From RYN-230 sp963768945 (GTDB lineage: Bacteria > Actinomycetota > Actinomycetes > Streptosporangiales > Streptosporangiaceae), in NCBI GenBank assembly GCA_963768945.1, contig CAVYJW010000005.1:124001-188000 (forward strand): a stretch of DNA of 64,000 nucleotides, written 5' to 3'. The notes under the pieces are model-generated. The model was not told the origin of the DNA, searched no databases, and worked only from the letters and a program-made list of their open reading frames with translations. Positions 1 through 11,839 of the stretch are shown here, one piece after another. The position numbers were made by a program, and so were the translations under genes. Numbering within the stretch: the first letter of the stretch is position 1; every line of letters starts with the position of its first letter.

Positions 1-1
1 C

Positions 2-1471
2 AAGGAGGCCGGCCAGATCGCGGGCCTGAACGTGCTCCGGATCATCAACGAGCCCACCTCCGCGGCTCTCGCCTACCACCTGGAGAAGGAGGGCGAGGCC
101 ACCATCCTCGTCTTCGACCTGGGCGGCGGTACCTTCGACGTCTCGCTGCTGGAAGTCGGCGATGGCGTGGTCGAGGTGAAGGCGACCAGCGGCGACAACC
201 ACCTCGGTGGTGACGACTGGGACCAGCGCATCGTGGACTGGCTGGTGCAGGACTTCAAGAACAATTACGGCACCGACCTGTCCAAGGACAAGATGGCGCT
301 GCAGCGGCTCCGCGAGTCCGCGGAGAAGGCCAAGATCGAGCTGTCCGGCTCCGCCGAGACCACGATCAACCTGCCCTACATCACCCACTCCGAGCAGGGC
401 CCGCTGCACCTGGACACCAAGCTCACCCGGGCTGAGTTCCAGAAGATGACCTCCGACCTGCTCGACCGCTGCAAGGGCCCGTTCCAGCAGGTGATCAAGG
501 ACGGGAACACCAAGCTCGGCGACATCCAGCACGTAGTGCTGGTCGGCGGCTCCACCCGGATGCCCGCCGTGGTCGACCTGGTCAAGGAACTGCTCGGCGG
601 CAAGGAGCCGAACAAGGGCGTCAACCCGGACGAGGTCGTGGCCGTGGGCGCGTGCCTGCAGGCCGGCGTGCTCAAGGGTGAGGTCAAGGACGTCCTGCTG
701 CTGGACGTGACCCCGCTGTCGCTGGGTATCGAGACGAAGGGCGGCATCTTCACCAAGCTGATCGAGCGCAACACCACCATCCCGACCAAGCGGTCGGAGA
801 TCTTCACCACGGCCGATGACAACCAGCCGTCCGTGCAGATCCAGGTATTCCAGGGTGAGCGCGAGATCGCCGCGTACAACAAGAAGCTCGGCATGTTCGA
901 GCTGTCCGGCCTGGCCCCCGCGCCGCGTGGCATCCCGCAGATCGAGGTCGCCTTCGACATCGATGCCAACGGGATCGTCAACGTGTCCGCCAAGGACCTG
1001 GGCACCGGCAAGGAGCAGCGGGTCACCATCTCCGGCGGGTCCGCGCTGTCGAAGGACGAGATCAACCGGATGATGGCCGACGCGGAGAAGTTCGCCGCCG
1101 AGGACGCCGCCCGCCGCGAAGAGGCCGAGGTGCGCAACCGCGCCGACACCCTCGCCTACCAGACGGAGAAGTTCCTGGGCGAGAACGCGGACAAGGTCCC
1201 GGACGACATCAAGTCCGAGGTCGAGTCTGCCATCGCCGACCTGAAGAAGGCGCTCGAGGGCACCGATCTCGAGGCGATCAAGGAGGCCACCGAGAAGGCC
1301 GCCACGGTCAGCCAGAAGATGGGGACCGCCATCTACGCGCAGACCCAGGCCAGCGCGTCCGAGGACACCACGGCTGCGGCCGCTGACGAGACCGCGAACG
1401 ACGACGAGGTCGTCAACGCCGAGATCGTTGACGAGGACAAGCCGCAGGCCGGCGAAGGTGGCGCCGCCTGA
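2..1471 (+). CDS. dnaK: Chaperone DnaK (Hsp70), 5'-truncated by window edge
   Basis: This is the C-terminal three quarters of Hsp70, the ATP-dependent cytoplasmic foldase. The frame is open from the first bases of the window, so the true start lies upstream. The conserved INEPTSAALAY and DLGGGTFDVS segments of the nucleotide-binding domain come first, then the GGSTRMP motif, the linker with VLLLDVTPLSLGIETKGG, the substrate-binding beta domain and the helical lid. The tail is acidic and ends EGGAA. The stop overlaps the grpE start by one base (TGATG), so the genes are probably translationally coupled. In actinobacteria this operon is repressed by HspR, encoded four genes along; the operon promoter is outside the window. 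Confidence 0.98.
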   Translation, partial: KEAGQIAGLNVLRIINEPTSAALAYHLEKEGEATILVFDLGGGTFDVSLLEVGDGVVEVKATSGDNHLGGDDWDQRIVDWLVQDFKNNYGTDLSKDKMALQRLRESAEKAKIELSGSAETTINLPYITHSEQGPLHLDTKLTRAEFQKMTSDLLDRCKGPFQQVIKDGNTKLGDIQHVVLVGGSTRMPAVVDLVKELLGGKEPNKGVNPDEVVAVGACLQAGVLKGEVKDVLLLDVTPLSLGIETKGGIFTKLIERNTTIPTKRSEIFTTADDNQPSVQIQVFQGEREIAAYNKKLGMFELSGLAPAPRGIPQIEVAFDIDANGIVNVSAKDLGTGKEQRVTISGGSALSKDEINRMMADAEKFAAEDAARREEAEVRNRADTLAYQTEKFLGENADKVPDDIKSEVESAIADLKKALEGTDLEAIKEATEKAATVSQKMGTAIYAQTQASASEDTTAAAADETANDDEVVNAEIVDEDKPQAGEGGAA

Positions 1472-2304
1472 TGAACTCGCCAGAGGACACCAACGAAGGG
1501 CCGGTGATCCGTGACCTCAGGCGCATCGACCCGGTGACCGGCCAGGTCAGGGATCCGCAGGGGCGCCGCGACGGCACCCCGGGCAAGCCGGCCCGGCCGG
1601 GCCGGCACTCGGTCTCCAAGCCGGGCGGGACTGGGGCGCGCCCCGCGGCACCAGGCGGTGCCGCGGGCGCCCAGCCCCCCGGCGGGGCCAGCGGTGACAG
1701 GCCGCAGGGCCAGCCTGAGGGCCAGCCCGGGGACGGTACGCTGCAGGACGCGCCGGCCGACGGCATGCCGTCGGCCGGCACCACCGGCGGCTCCCAGCCC
1801 GGCGGTCCGGGCGGGGACGCCCTGGCTGCCCAGCTGGCTGAGCGCACCGCGGACCTGCAGCGGGTGCACGCGGAATACGCCAACTACCGCAAGCGCGTCG
1901 AGCGCGACCGGCTGGCCGTCCGCGAGCAGGCCCTGGCCAACGTGCTGAGCTCGCTGCTCCCGGTGCTTGACGACATCGGCCGGGCGCGCGAGCACGGGGA
2001 CCTGAACGGCGCGTTCAAGTCGGTCGGCGAATCACTGGAGACCATCGCGGCCAAGCTGGGCCTGGAGAGTTTCGGTGAGCCCGGCGAGCCGTTCGACCCG
2101 CTGGTCCACGAGGCCCTGATGCACTCCTATTCACCGGACGTGACGGAGCCGACCGCGGTCCAGATCCTGCAGCCCGGCTACAAGGTGGGCGAGCGGATCA
2201 TCCGCCCGGTCCGGGTCGCGGTCGCGGAACCCGGTGACGGATCAGCCCCGGACGACCCGGCCGAGGCGCGCCAGCCACGGGGCACTCCGGCGGGAAACAA
2301 CTGA
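1471..2304 (+). CDS. grpE: Nucleotide exchange factor GrpE
   Basis: GrpE releases ADP from DnaK and acts as a homodimer. At 277 residues it is longer than the usual 190-210 because the first 120 or so residues are a Pro/Gly/Ala-rich, probably disordered, extension. The conserved part starts at about residue 125 with a coiled-coil helix (RVHAEYANYRKRVERDR) and ends in the beta domain (EALMHSYSPDVTEPT, then ILQPGYKVGERIIRPVRVAV). The ATG overlaps the dnaK stop and dnaJ follows 20 bp later, so this is a single heat-shock operon. The tail beyond the beta domain is again charged and low in complexity. Confidence 0.97.
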   Translation: MNSPEDTNEGPVIRDLRRIDPVTGQVRDPQGRRDGTPGKPARPGRHSVSKPGGTGARPAAPGGAAGAQPPGGASGDRPQGQPEGQPGDGTLQDAPADGMPSAGTTGGSQPGGPGGDALAAQLAERTADLQRVHAEYANYRKRVERDRLAVREQALANVLSSLLPVLDDIGRAREHGDLNGAFKSVGESLETIAAKLGLESFGEPGEPFDPLVHEALMHSYSPDVTEPTAVQILQPGYKVGERIIRPVRVAVAEPGDGSAPDDPAEARQPRGTPAGNN

Positions 2305-2324
2305 CCCCGGGGGAGAGGTAGTAA

Positions 2325-3511
2325 GTGAGCACGAAGGACTTCCTCGAGAAGGACTACTACAAGGTCCTGGGCGTCTCCAAGAGCGCGACCGCGGACGAGA
2401 TCAAGAAGTCGTACCGCAAGCTCGCCCGCAAGTACCACCCCGACGCCAACAAGGGTGACCCCAAGGCGGAGGAGCGGTTCAAGGAGATTTCCGAGGCCTA
2501 CAACACGCTGTCCGACACCAAGCGGCGCAAGGAGTACGACGACGCGCGCTCGCTGTTCGGCGGCGGGTTCCGGGCGCCGGCCAAGGTGCCCCGGGCGGCG
2601 CGGGCGGCGGATTCGGCGGGTTCGACCTCGGCGATCTGTTCGGCGGCGGGACGGGCGGCGGCGGCGCGGGCGGCGGCGGCGGGCTCGGGGACATCCTCGG
2701 CGGCGTGTTCGGCCGCGGCGGCGGGGCGCGCACCGCGCAGAACCGGCCGCGCCGCGGCGCCGACGTGGAGACGGAGACCTCGTTGTCGTTCAGCGATGCG
2801 CTGGAGGGTGTCACGGTCAGCCTGCGGCTGGCCGGCGAGGGCCCGTGCCCGACCTGCAAGGGCACCGGCGCCAAGGCCGGCACGGTACCGCGGGTCTGCC
2901 CGAACTGCGAGGGGACTGGTCAGGAGAGCAAGAACCTGGGCAGCTTCGCGTTCTCCGAGCCGTGTCACGAGTGCCGCGGCCGCGGGCTTGTGGTCGACGA
3001 CCCGTGCCCGGTGTGCTCCGGCAGCGGGCGGGCGATGAGCACCAGGACCATCCAGGCGCGTATCCCTGCCGGCGTCGCCGACGGCCAGCGGATCAAGCTG
3101 AAGGGCAAGGGTGCGCCCGGCGAGCGCGGCGGGCCCGCCGGGGACCTGTACGTGCGGGTGCACGTCACGCCGCACCCGGTGTTCGGCCGGTCCGCGTACA
3201 ACCTCACGGTCACGGTGCCGGTCACGTTCCCCGAGGCCACGCTGGGCGCGGAGATCAAGGTGCCGTCGCACCGCGGGGCCCCGGTCAGCGTCCGGATCCC
3301 GGCGGGCACCCCGAACGGCCGCACCTTCCGGGTGCGGGGCAAGGGTGTGCGGCGCAGCGACGGGACCAACGGGGACCTCCTGGTCACCGTGCAGGTTCAG
3401 GTGCCCCAGCACGTGAACGGCCAGGCCAGGAAGGCCCTGGAGGACTTCCGGGAGGCCACCGCCGGGCAGGACCCGCGCGATGACCTGCTGCAGCGCGCCC
3501 GGGGTAGCTGA
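2325..3511 (+). CDS. dnaJ: Co-chaperone DnaJ (Hsp40), with a single-base frameshift near 2579
   Basis: DnaJ stimulates the DnaK ATPase and delivers substrates. The GTG start at 2325 follows a purine-rich site (gggagagg). The J-domain is complete, with the HPD signature in KYHPDANKG. After LFGGGFRAP the frame is lost: the Gly-rich region (PGGAGGGFGGFDLGDLFGG), four CxxCxGxG zinc-finger repeats (CPTCKGTG, CPNCEGTG, CHECRGRG, CPVCSGSG) and the C-terminal domains lie in another frame. One missing G around 2579 restores a 395-residue protein of normal length. Since every domain is intact on both sides, sequencing or assembly error is likelier than a pseudogene. The operon position suggests the DnaJ1-type partner of DnaK. 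Confidence 0.93.
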
Positions 3512-3690
3512 CATGTCACTCAGCAGTGTTGGGCCGGGGCGCGACTGCCCGCTCCGCAGGTCCGGGGGACTACCCCCCGGACCCCCCGGAGCCCCGGACG
3601 CCCCGGCCCCGGCCCCGGGATCGCCGGCTCGGCGGGGGACGCGGTTCCGCCGCGCCCCGCGTCGCCACCCAATGGGACGGAGGTGACGGC

Positions 3691-4221
3691 ATGAGCAGCG
3701 CGTTTGGCCTGTCCGACGACTCGCCCGTGTACGTCATCTCCGTCGCCGCGCAGCTGGCCGGCCTGCACCCGCAGACGCTCCGGCACTACGATCAGCTCGG
3801 CCTCGTCTCCCCCAGCCGGACCAGGGGGCAGGGGCGGCGCTACTCGCTGCGCGATGTGCTCGCGCTGCGCGAGGTGCAGCGCCTGTCCCAGCAGGAGGGG
3901 GTTAACCTCTCAGGCATCAAGCGCATCCTCGAGCTGGAGGGCGAGCTGCGCCAGCACCAGCAGCGTCTCACCGACGTGAGCACGGAACTCGCCCAGCTGC
4001 GCGTGGAGCTGGAATCCACCCGCTCGGTGGCCGCCCGGCTGGCCGGCCTGCTCCGCGCCCGCACGGGCGGCACCCAGCTCGTCCCGCTGCACGAGCCCGC
4101 GCCAGCTGGCGGCTCGCCCGCGATCCGGCCGGAGCGCCGGGCCCTGCCCACCGCCACCCGGCGCCGGTCAGGGGAACAGGCCAGCCCGGACGAGGGCGAG
4201 CTTCCCGCCGCGCCCGGCTGA
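3691..4221 (+). CDS. hspR: Heat-shock repressor HspR, MerR family
   Basis: This autoregulatory repressor of the dnaK operon uses DnaK as co-repressor in Streptomyces. The ATG at 3691 is preceded by ggacggagg; the frame stays open upstream to 3526, but that part is low complexity and unlike HspR. The protein is 176 residues. A MerR helix-turn-helix spans residues 12-80 (VYVISVAAQLAGLHPQTLRHYDQ, then GRRYSLRDVLALREVQRL, with a wing), followed by a coiled-coil helix at 85-120 and a disordered tail. It is the fourth gene of the dnaK operon, the usual actinobacterial arrangement. No full HAIR operator (CTTGAGT-N7-ACTCAAG) is visible in the window. Confidence 0.95.
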   Translation: MSSAFGLSDDSPVYVISVAAQLAGLHPQTLRHYDQLGLVSPSRTRGQGRRYSLRDVLALREVQRLSQQEGVNLSGIKRILELEGELRQHQQRLTDVSTELAQLRVELESTRSVAARLAGLLRARTGGTQLVPLHEPAPAGGSPAIRPERRALPTATRRRSGEQASPDEGELPAAPG

Positions 4222-4291
4222 CCCGCCGCGCACCCATCCGAATCATCCGCAACGAACACCACCGGACCCCACAGGGGTCCAGAAAGCAACC

Positions 4292-6951
<2,660 letters not shown>

Positions 6952-7603
6952 TCGTCCTCAGGCAAGCCGAGGTTGACCCGGACGCGGTAGCGCAGGGTGA
7001 GCAGGAGCCGCAGCTCGGTCGGATCCCCGCCCGCGGAGAAACGGCCCAGCCCGGCGGGCTGGGCCGTCTCGTCAGAGTCCCAGCCCGCCCCCAGCCGGCC
7101 CAGGCACAGCCCGACCCCGGTAGTCGCCCAGCGCAGCGCGCCGCGCAGGTCCGACAGGTCGACCAGCAGTTCGGCGACCAGGTCGAAGATCCGCGGGTCG
7201 TCGGGCTTTTCCAGCTCGATCTGCCGGATCAGCGCCTCGGCCTCGGGCGCCTTGTCCATCAGGAACAGCGCGCGGGCCAGCGGCACCCGGGGATCGACGA
7301 ACGCCGGTCCGCCGTCGGCCAGCGCCTCGCGAAACCCCTGAGCTGCGGCGGCCGGTTCATCAGCCAGCAGCCACTGCTCGCCCGCCCGCAGGTACGCCTC
7401 GGAGCGGGGGAACTCCTCAGTCTGGGTTCCGGTAGAAGCCAGACTGATCATCTGCTTCGCCGCGGTCCGGTGATCACCGCTCGCCGCAGCATCAAACTCG
7501 ATCTCATCGAACATGTCGCGAGTCAGCACCACCACGTCCGGGGACGTACCCAACCCGGGACCCCTTCCAACGCCACATACGAACTCAAGGTAGGGAAACG
7601 ATG

Positions 7604-9802
7604 CTATCTGCGCGAACGCTCCAGGGCGTCCCAGAAGCCACGGCGCAGCGCATGCCTGGTCTCGTCGTGCAGCAGCGAATCGATCGGCAGCGCTGAATCC
7701 TGGAGCAGCCTCGCTTCCAGGTCCGATGGCATGCGCGGCTTGCGGGCCAGGACCGCTTCCAGCCACAGCGCCGGGGCCTCACGGGCCACGGACTGCCCGA
7801 ACTCGAAGCCCTCGGCGTGCGCGGCCTGGACCGCGTCGGCGAGGGGCATCCCCTGGCCGGGCTGGCCGGCACCGTGCGGGCCGGGTCCAGGCGCTACCGG
7901 GGGCGGCACGGGTGACTGTGGCGGCATGGAGGGCTGCTGCGGCATCGGGGCTTGCGGCAGCGGGGACTGCGCAGTGCTGTACGGGCTTTGCGGTGGGACG
8001 TACGCCTGGCCCGGGTTCTGCCCTGAACTGGACGGCGGCGCCGAGGGGTACGGCTGCCCGGGCATCGTCTGCTCCGAGGGAAGTACCCCGTAGGGGCCCT
8101 GCTGGTACGGGCGGGACGGGACGTCCTGGGCGGGCCCGCGGAACGAGGCTGGCGGCGCCTGGTACGGGTTCTGCCCGCCAGCCGGGGTCGTCTGGGCGTG
8201 GGCGCCGCGCACCCGCGGGTCGGGCAGCCCGGGCGACGAGGCGGCCTGCGGCGCGCGCGGCGCCGCGTGCAGGCCTGGCATGCTCTGCTGGCCCGACACG
8301 CTCCGCTGGCCGCCCACGCTCTGGCCCGGTATCGGCTGGCCCGGTATCGACTGGCCCGGTATGGGCTGGCCCGGTATCGACTGCCGGTCGCTGCCGTTCT
8401 GGTGGGCCGGCATCCCCTGAGCGGGCATTCCCTGACCGGGCAGCGACTGCGGCGCGTAGGACTGTGTGGGGATCGGCTGGCCTGGCATGCTCTGCTGGCC
8501 GCCCACGCTCCGCTGGCCGCCCACGCTCTGGCCGCCCACGCTCTGGCCCGGCATCGTCTGGCCCGGCATCGTCTGGCCCGGCATCGTCTGGCCCGGCATC
8601 GTCTGGCCCGGCATGCCGGCCCCGCTGGGCGGGCCCGCCAGGACGCCGGACTGGCCCAGGACACCACCCATGCCCTGCTGCCCTGGCATGTTCTGCTGCC
8701 CCCGCGTCAACTGGCCGCCCATGCTCTGCTGGCCGGGGATGCTCTGCCCGGGCGTGATCTGCTGGCTCGTCTGGCCCTGCTGCGCCGGCCCTCCCGGCTG
8801 GCGCTGGCCCGGACTGGGGCTTCGTTGCGGCTCGGAAACGCCCGGCTGCGCCTGCAGTCCTGAGGCAGCCTGCAGATTCTGTGCACTCAGTGGCGGTACC
8901 CCCGGCCCCGGCGTGCTGCTGGGCCCGCGGGACGGCGCGCCGCCGCGGGCGGCCTCCATGGACTGGCGCTCGATGGGCCCGGACGGCTCACGGCGCGGCA
9001 GCGGGGCCGGCTGACCGCCCGGAACCTGGTTACCTGGGAGCTGGGCATTCGGAAGCTGGGCGGTGGCGGGCTGCGCGCCGGGCTGCGCCGCCCGCTGGTA
9101 CTCGGCCACCACGGGCGCGGTGTAGATCGCGGGCGGGGCAGGGTGCGACCCGGCCGACAGGGCCTGCTGGCCCAGCGAGCCGACCACCGGCCCGTGCCCG
9201 TTGGTGAGCGCGCGTGCCGCGGACACGGCCAGCTGGTAGGGCTCTTCGCTGCCCAGCGATTCAGTCCCGCCGGCGAGCTGGGTAAAGGGCCGAAGATGTC
9301 CGTCGCCAATCTCGATGATGTCGTCGCATTCCTGGCGCAGGCTGCGGGAAATGGTCCAGTTGCCGCCCACCGTGATGTGCACGATCGTCACCCGGATACC
9401 GAGGTCCTGCACGTCGGCGACGACCTGGGCCAGGTCTTCCTCCGCGCTGACCAGGAGCGCGTCGCTGATCGCGTTGTTGCGGGCCAGGGTGGTCAGGTCG
9501 CGGCGGATCTCACTCTCCACGCCCTCGCGCCGGCCCGGACGGGCCCGGCCCAGGCGCAGCTTCAGCCCGGGAAGATCAGCGAGTGAGTCGTGCTCGGAAG
9601 TCCGGCGGCCCTCGACCGTGGCCTCATACCAGTAGCAGCGGAGCAGCGGGCGGCCCGTTCTCTCCCGGGCGATGCTGCCCATGAACTGCAGCAGGCCTGC
9701 GTAATCCCAGGATACGGACTCTCGGTGGCGGGTTCCGTGCACGGCCATCGCGCCATCCGCCAGCACGTAGCCCGCGTCCACGAACAGCGCGCACCGATCC
9801 AC
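7604..9802 (-). CDS. NYN-domain (PIN-like) putative ribonuclease with a long repetitive linker
   Basis: The 732-residue protein starts at GTG 9802, preceded by gaggaaagg. Residues 1-175 form an NYN/PIN-like domain: LFVDAGYVLADGA carries the first acidic residue, DALLVSAEEDLAQVV the central Asp/Glu region, and GIRVTIVHI follows, as in metal-dependent RNases of the LabA/MARF1 group. Residues of roughly 180-640 are a Gln/Gly/Pro-rich linker dominated by MPGQ, IPGQ and VGGQ tetrads, including two blocks of perfect 15-bp DNA repeats. The last 80 residues form a separate helical domain (ADAVQAAHAEGFEFGQSVAR ... HALRRGFWDALERSRR). Nuclease activity is inferred from the fold; the linker suggests a multivalent or phase-separating protein. 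Confidence 0.8.
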   Translation of the reverse strand: MDRCALFVDAGYVLADGAMAVHGTRHRESVSWDYAGLLQFMGSIARERTGRPLLRCYWYEATVEGRRTSEHDSLADLPGLKLRLGRARPGRREGVESEIRRDLTTLARNNAISDALLVSAEEDLAQVVADVQDLGIRVTIVHITVGGNWTISRSLRQECDDIIEIGDGHLRPFTQLAGGTESLGSEEPYQLAVSAARALTNGHGPVVGSLGQQALSAGSHPAPPAIYTAPVVAEYQRAAQPGAQPATAQLPNAQLPGNQVPGGQPAPLPRREPSGPIERQSMEAARGGAPSRGPSSTPGPGVPPLSAQNLQAASGLQAQPGVSEPQRSPSPGQRQPGGPAQQGQTSQQITPGQSIPGQQSMGGQLTRGQQNMPGQQGMGGVLGQSGVLAGPPSGAGMPGQTMPGQTMPGQTMPGQTMPGQSVGGQSVGGQRSVGGQQSMPGQPIPTQSYAPQSLPGQGMPAQGMPAHQNGSDRQSIPGQPIPGQSIPGQPIPGQSVGGQRSVSGQQSMPGLHAAPRAPQAASSPGLPDPRVRGAHAQTTPAGGQNPYQAPPASFRGPAQDVPSRPYQQGPYGVLPSEQTMPGQPYPSAPPSSSGQNPGQAYVPPQSPYSTAQSPLPQAPMPQQPSMPPQSPVPPPVAPGPGPHGAGQPGQGMPLADAVQAAHAEGFEFGQSVAREAPALWLEAVLARKPRMPSDLEARLLQDSALPIDSLLHDETRHALRRGFWDALERSRR
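8321..8617. repeat. Two blocks of 15-bp tandem repeats inside the NYN gene
   Basis: Block one (8321-8380) holds four copies of a 15-mer beginning ctggcccggtat. Block two (8543-8617) holds four perfect copies of ctggcccggcatcgt plus a variant fifth. Both are in frame and encode pentads of the type PGQ(T/S)(I/M). Related but more degenerate units continue between the blocks, so the linker appears to have grown by repeated local duplication. Confidence 0.9.
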
Positions 9803-9956
9803 GCGACACCGTCCTTTCCTCGACGCGAGACGTTACCAGCGCCCAGCCGACCGCGTGATGGATCGCGCGAGGTCGGAGGACCCCCGTGACCTGAGAAGTC
9901 CGCTCTCGGCAAAAGCGGTCCCGGCATTTGCACCTGGCCCGGCAGAATCATCCGGC

Positions 9957-11024
9957 ATGCGACTTCTTGTTCTCGGGGGTACCCGGTTCCTGGGGCGTGC
10001 CATCGTGGACGAAGCGATCCGCCGCGGCTACGACGTCACGACCTTCACACGGGGGCTGAGCGGCGAGCCCCGGCCGGGTGCCGAGGCACTGCACGGAGAC
10101 CGTACCAACTCCGCGGACCTGCTCAGGGTGGCTGAGCGAGATTTCGACCTCGTGATCGACACCTCAGTGATCGCGCCGCGCCATGTGGCCGCGTCCGCCC
10201 GGTTGCTGGCCCCGCGGGTCCGCCACTACACCTACGTCTCTTCGCTCTCGGTGTACCGCGGCTTCGGTGAGGTGCCAGTCAGCGAGGAGTCCCCGGTGCT
10301 CGACTGCCCGGCTGACGCCGACGGCTCGGTGGAGGAACTCGGGTACGGCAAGCTCAAGGCGGGCAGCGAGCGGGCCGTGGCGCAGGAACTGCCGGGCCAG
10401 CACCTGATCGTGCGGCCCGGGCTGATCGTCGGGCCGCACGAGCACGTGGGCCGGCTGCCCTGGTGGCTGAGCCGGATCGCGCGCGGCGGCACGGTCCTCG
10501 CCCCCGGCGATCCCGGCCGGCCGGTCCGCGTGACCGACGCCCGGGACCTCGCCGCCTGGCTGGTGGACAACACCCGGCGGGGCATCCCCGGCGTGGTCAA
10601 CGTGCCCGGGACGGTGGGGACCACGATGGGGGAACTCCTGACGGACTGCGGCGAGGCCACCGGACCCGGACCGGGCGGGCCCCCGCAGCTGCGCTGGGTG
10701 CCCGACCCGGTGCTGCTGGAGGCCGGGGTCCAGCCCTGGATGGAGTTGCCGATGTGGGCGCCGGGCACGCCGGAGTTCGCGGCCGTCTGGGACGTCACCG
10801 GGGACCGGGCGCTGCGGACCGGCATCCGCTACCGGCCACTCAGCGATACGGTCCGCGACACCTGGTCCTGGCTGCGCAGGGACGCGGCCGCCCGCGGCGG
10901 GGCCGCCCGGGACACGTCCGCCCGGGACGTGGCCGCCCGCGGCGGGGCGAGTGCGTCCGAAGGGCGGCCCAGGATCGGCCTGGACCCCGCCAAGGAGCAG
11001 GAGATCCTGGCCAGCCTGGACTAG
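9957..11024 (+). CDS. NAD-dependent epimerase/dehydratase (extended SDR family)
   Basis: The start is taken at ATG 9957, where the family begins (MRLLVLGGTRFLGRAIVDEA); the frame is open upstream to 9855. The Rossmann glycine motif is GGTRFLG, then comes a DRT loop and the region YTYVSSLSVYRGFGE with a candidate active-site Ser/Tyr. A lysine follows in GYGKLKAGSERAV. The product is 355 residues. The last 60 residues are Ala/Arg-rich with repeated AARGGA units and end in a conserved-looking EQEILASLD. The substrate cannot be assigned. It is divergent from the NYN gene and lies 280 bp before pyrE. Confidence 0.82.
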   Translation: MRLLVLGGTRFLGRAIVDEAIRRGYDVTTFTRGLSGEPRPGAEALHGDRTNSADLLRVAERDFDLVIDTSVIAPRHVAASARLLAPRVRHYTYVSSLSVYRGFGEVPVSEESPVLDCPADADGSVEELGYGKLKAGSERAVAQELPGQHLIVRPGLIVGPHEHVGRLPWWLSRIARGGTVLAPGDPGRPVRVTDARDLAAWLVDNTRRGIPGVVNVPGTVGTTMGELLTDCGEATGPGPGGPPQLRWVPDPVLLEAGVQPWMELPMWAPGTPEFAAVWDVTGDRALRTGIRYRPLSDTVRDTWSWLRRDAAARGGAARDTSARDVAARGGASASEGRPRIGLDPAKEQEILASLD

Positions 11025-11029
11025 GTGTC

Positions 11030-11284
11030 CGGCGCTGCCGCCGCCGTGTCCTGCGCTGCCGCCGGGCCCGGAGCTGGCGCCGCTGCGTCCAGCGCTGCCG
11101 CCACGTCCAGCGCTTCCGCCGCGTCCAGCGCTTCCGCCCACTGACGCACGCGGGCCGCGGCGGACGGTTCTGCGCGCCCGGGCCATCGCACCCGCACCAC
11201 CCGCACCCGCACCCGCACCCGCACCCGCACCCGCACCCGCACCCGGGCACATGATCCCGCCCATCCCCTGGCCACCTCGGGCGG
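11030..11284. repeat. Intergenic repeat tract with eight copies of CACCCG
   Basis: The gap between the SDR gene and pyrE has no credible gene. Its first half repeats degenerate units such as cgtccagcgcttccgc (about 11085-11140). At 11198-11245 there are eight uninterrupted copies of CACCCG. The hexamer ends about 45 bp before the pyrE promoter-like box. Confidence 0.85.
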
Positions 11285-11289
11285 ATGGG

Positions 11290-11302
11290 TAGGCTCGCGA
11301 TC
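11290..11302 (+). promoter_or_regulatory. Putative leaderless promoter box of pyrE
   Basis: TAGGCT at 11290-11295 lies 7 nt before the GTG at 11303. The same TAGGCTCGCG string precedes purD at the same distance. This fits a TANNNT -10 element with transcription starting at or near the start codon. Confidence 0.45.
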
Positions 11303-11839
11303 GTGAGCGATCGCGATGACCTGCTTCAGATGATCAAGGACATGGCCGTGGTGCACGGCGACTTTGTGCTCTCCTCGGGCCAGCGGGCGAGCTGGTACAT
11401 CGACCTGCGCCGGATCCTGCTCAGCGGGCAGGCGGCGCCGCTGGCCGGCCGGGTGATGCTCGACCTCACCGCGGGCCTCGGCTACGACGCGGTCGGTGGC
11501 CTCACACTCGGCGCCGATCCCGTCGCCACCGCGATGATGCACGCAGCCGGCGCGGCCGGGCAGCCGCTGGACGCGTTCGTGGTGCGCAAAGAGGGCAAGG
11601 CGCACGGCCTGCAACGGCGCATCGAGGGCCCGGGCGTGGCCGGGCGCCGGGTGCTGGCGGTGGAAGACACCTCGACCACCGGCGCGTCCGTGCTGACCGC
11701 GGTGGACGCGCTGCGCGAGGCGGGGGCCGAGGTCGTGGGCGTGGCCGTGATCGTGGAACGCGGCGGCCGGGCGCCGGTGACCGCGCGGGGCCTGCCCTAC
11801 CTGGCCGCCTACGACCTGGGTGACCTGGGCCTGGGCTGA
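11303..11839 (+). CDS. pyrE: Orotate phosphoribosyltransferase
   Basis: The enzyme converts orotate and PRPP to OMP in pyrimidine synthesis. The start is placed at GTG 11303 (MSDRDDLLQMIKDMAVVHGDF); an in-frame ATG at 11285 is possible but lies on the promoter-like box. Family marks are LSSGQRASWYIDLRRILL near the N terminus, GGLTLGADPVATAM, and the PRPP-binding loop LAVEDTSTTGASVL at about residues 116-129. At 178 residues it has the normal length. The 3' end overlaps the convergent DedA gene by about 31 bp. Confidence 0.95.
   Translation: MSDRDDLLQMIKDMAVVHGDFVLSSGQRASWYIDLRRILLSGQAAPLAGRVMLDLTAGLGYDAVGGLTLGADPVATAMMHAAGAAGQPLDAFVVRKEGKAHGLQRRIEGPGVAGRRVLAVEDTSTTGASVLTAVDALREAGAEVVGVAVIVERGGRAPVTARGLPYLAAYDLGDLGLG

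Noticed and set aside
7570..7600. CTTGAGT string (minus strand) resembling half of an HspR HAIR operator between the NYN and TPR genes
   Set aside because: The second half ACTCAAG is missing at the required spacing, so it is not a HAIR site.
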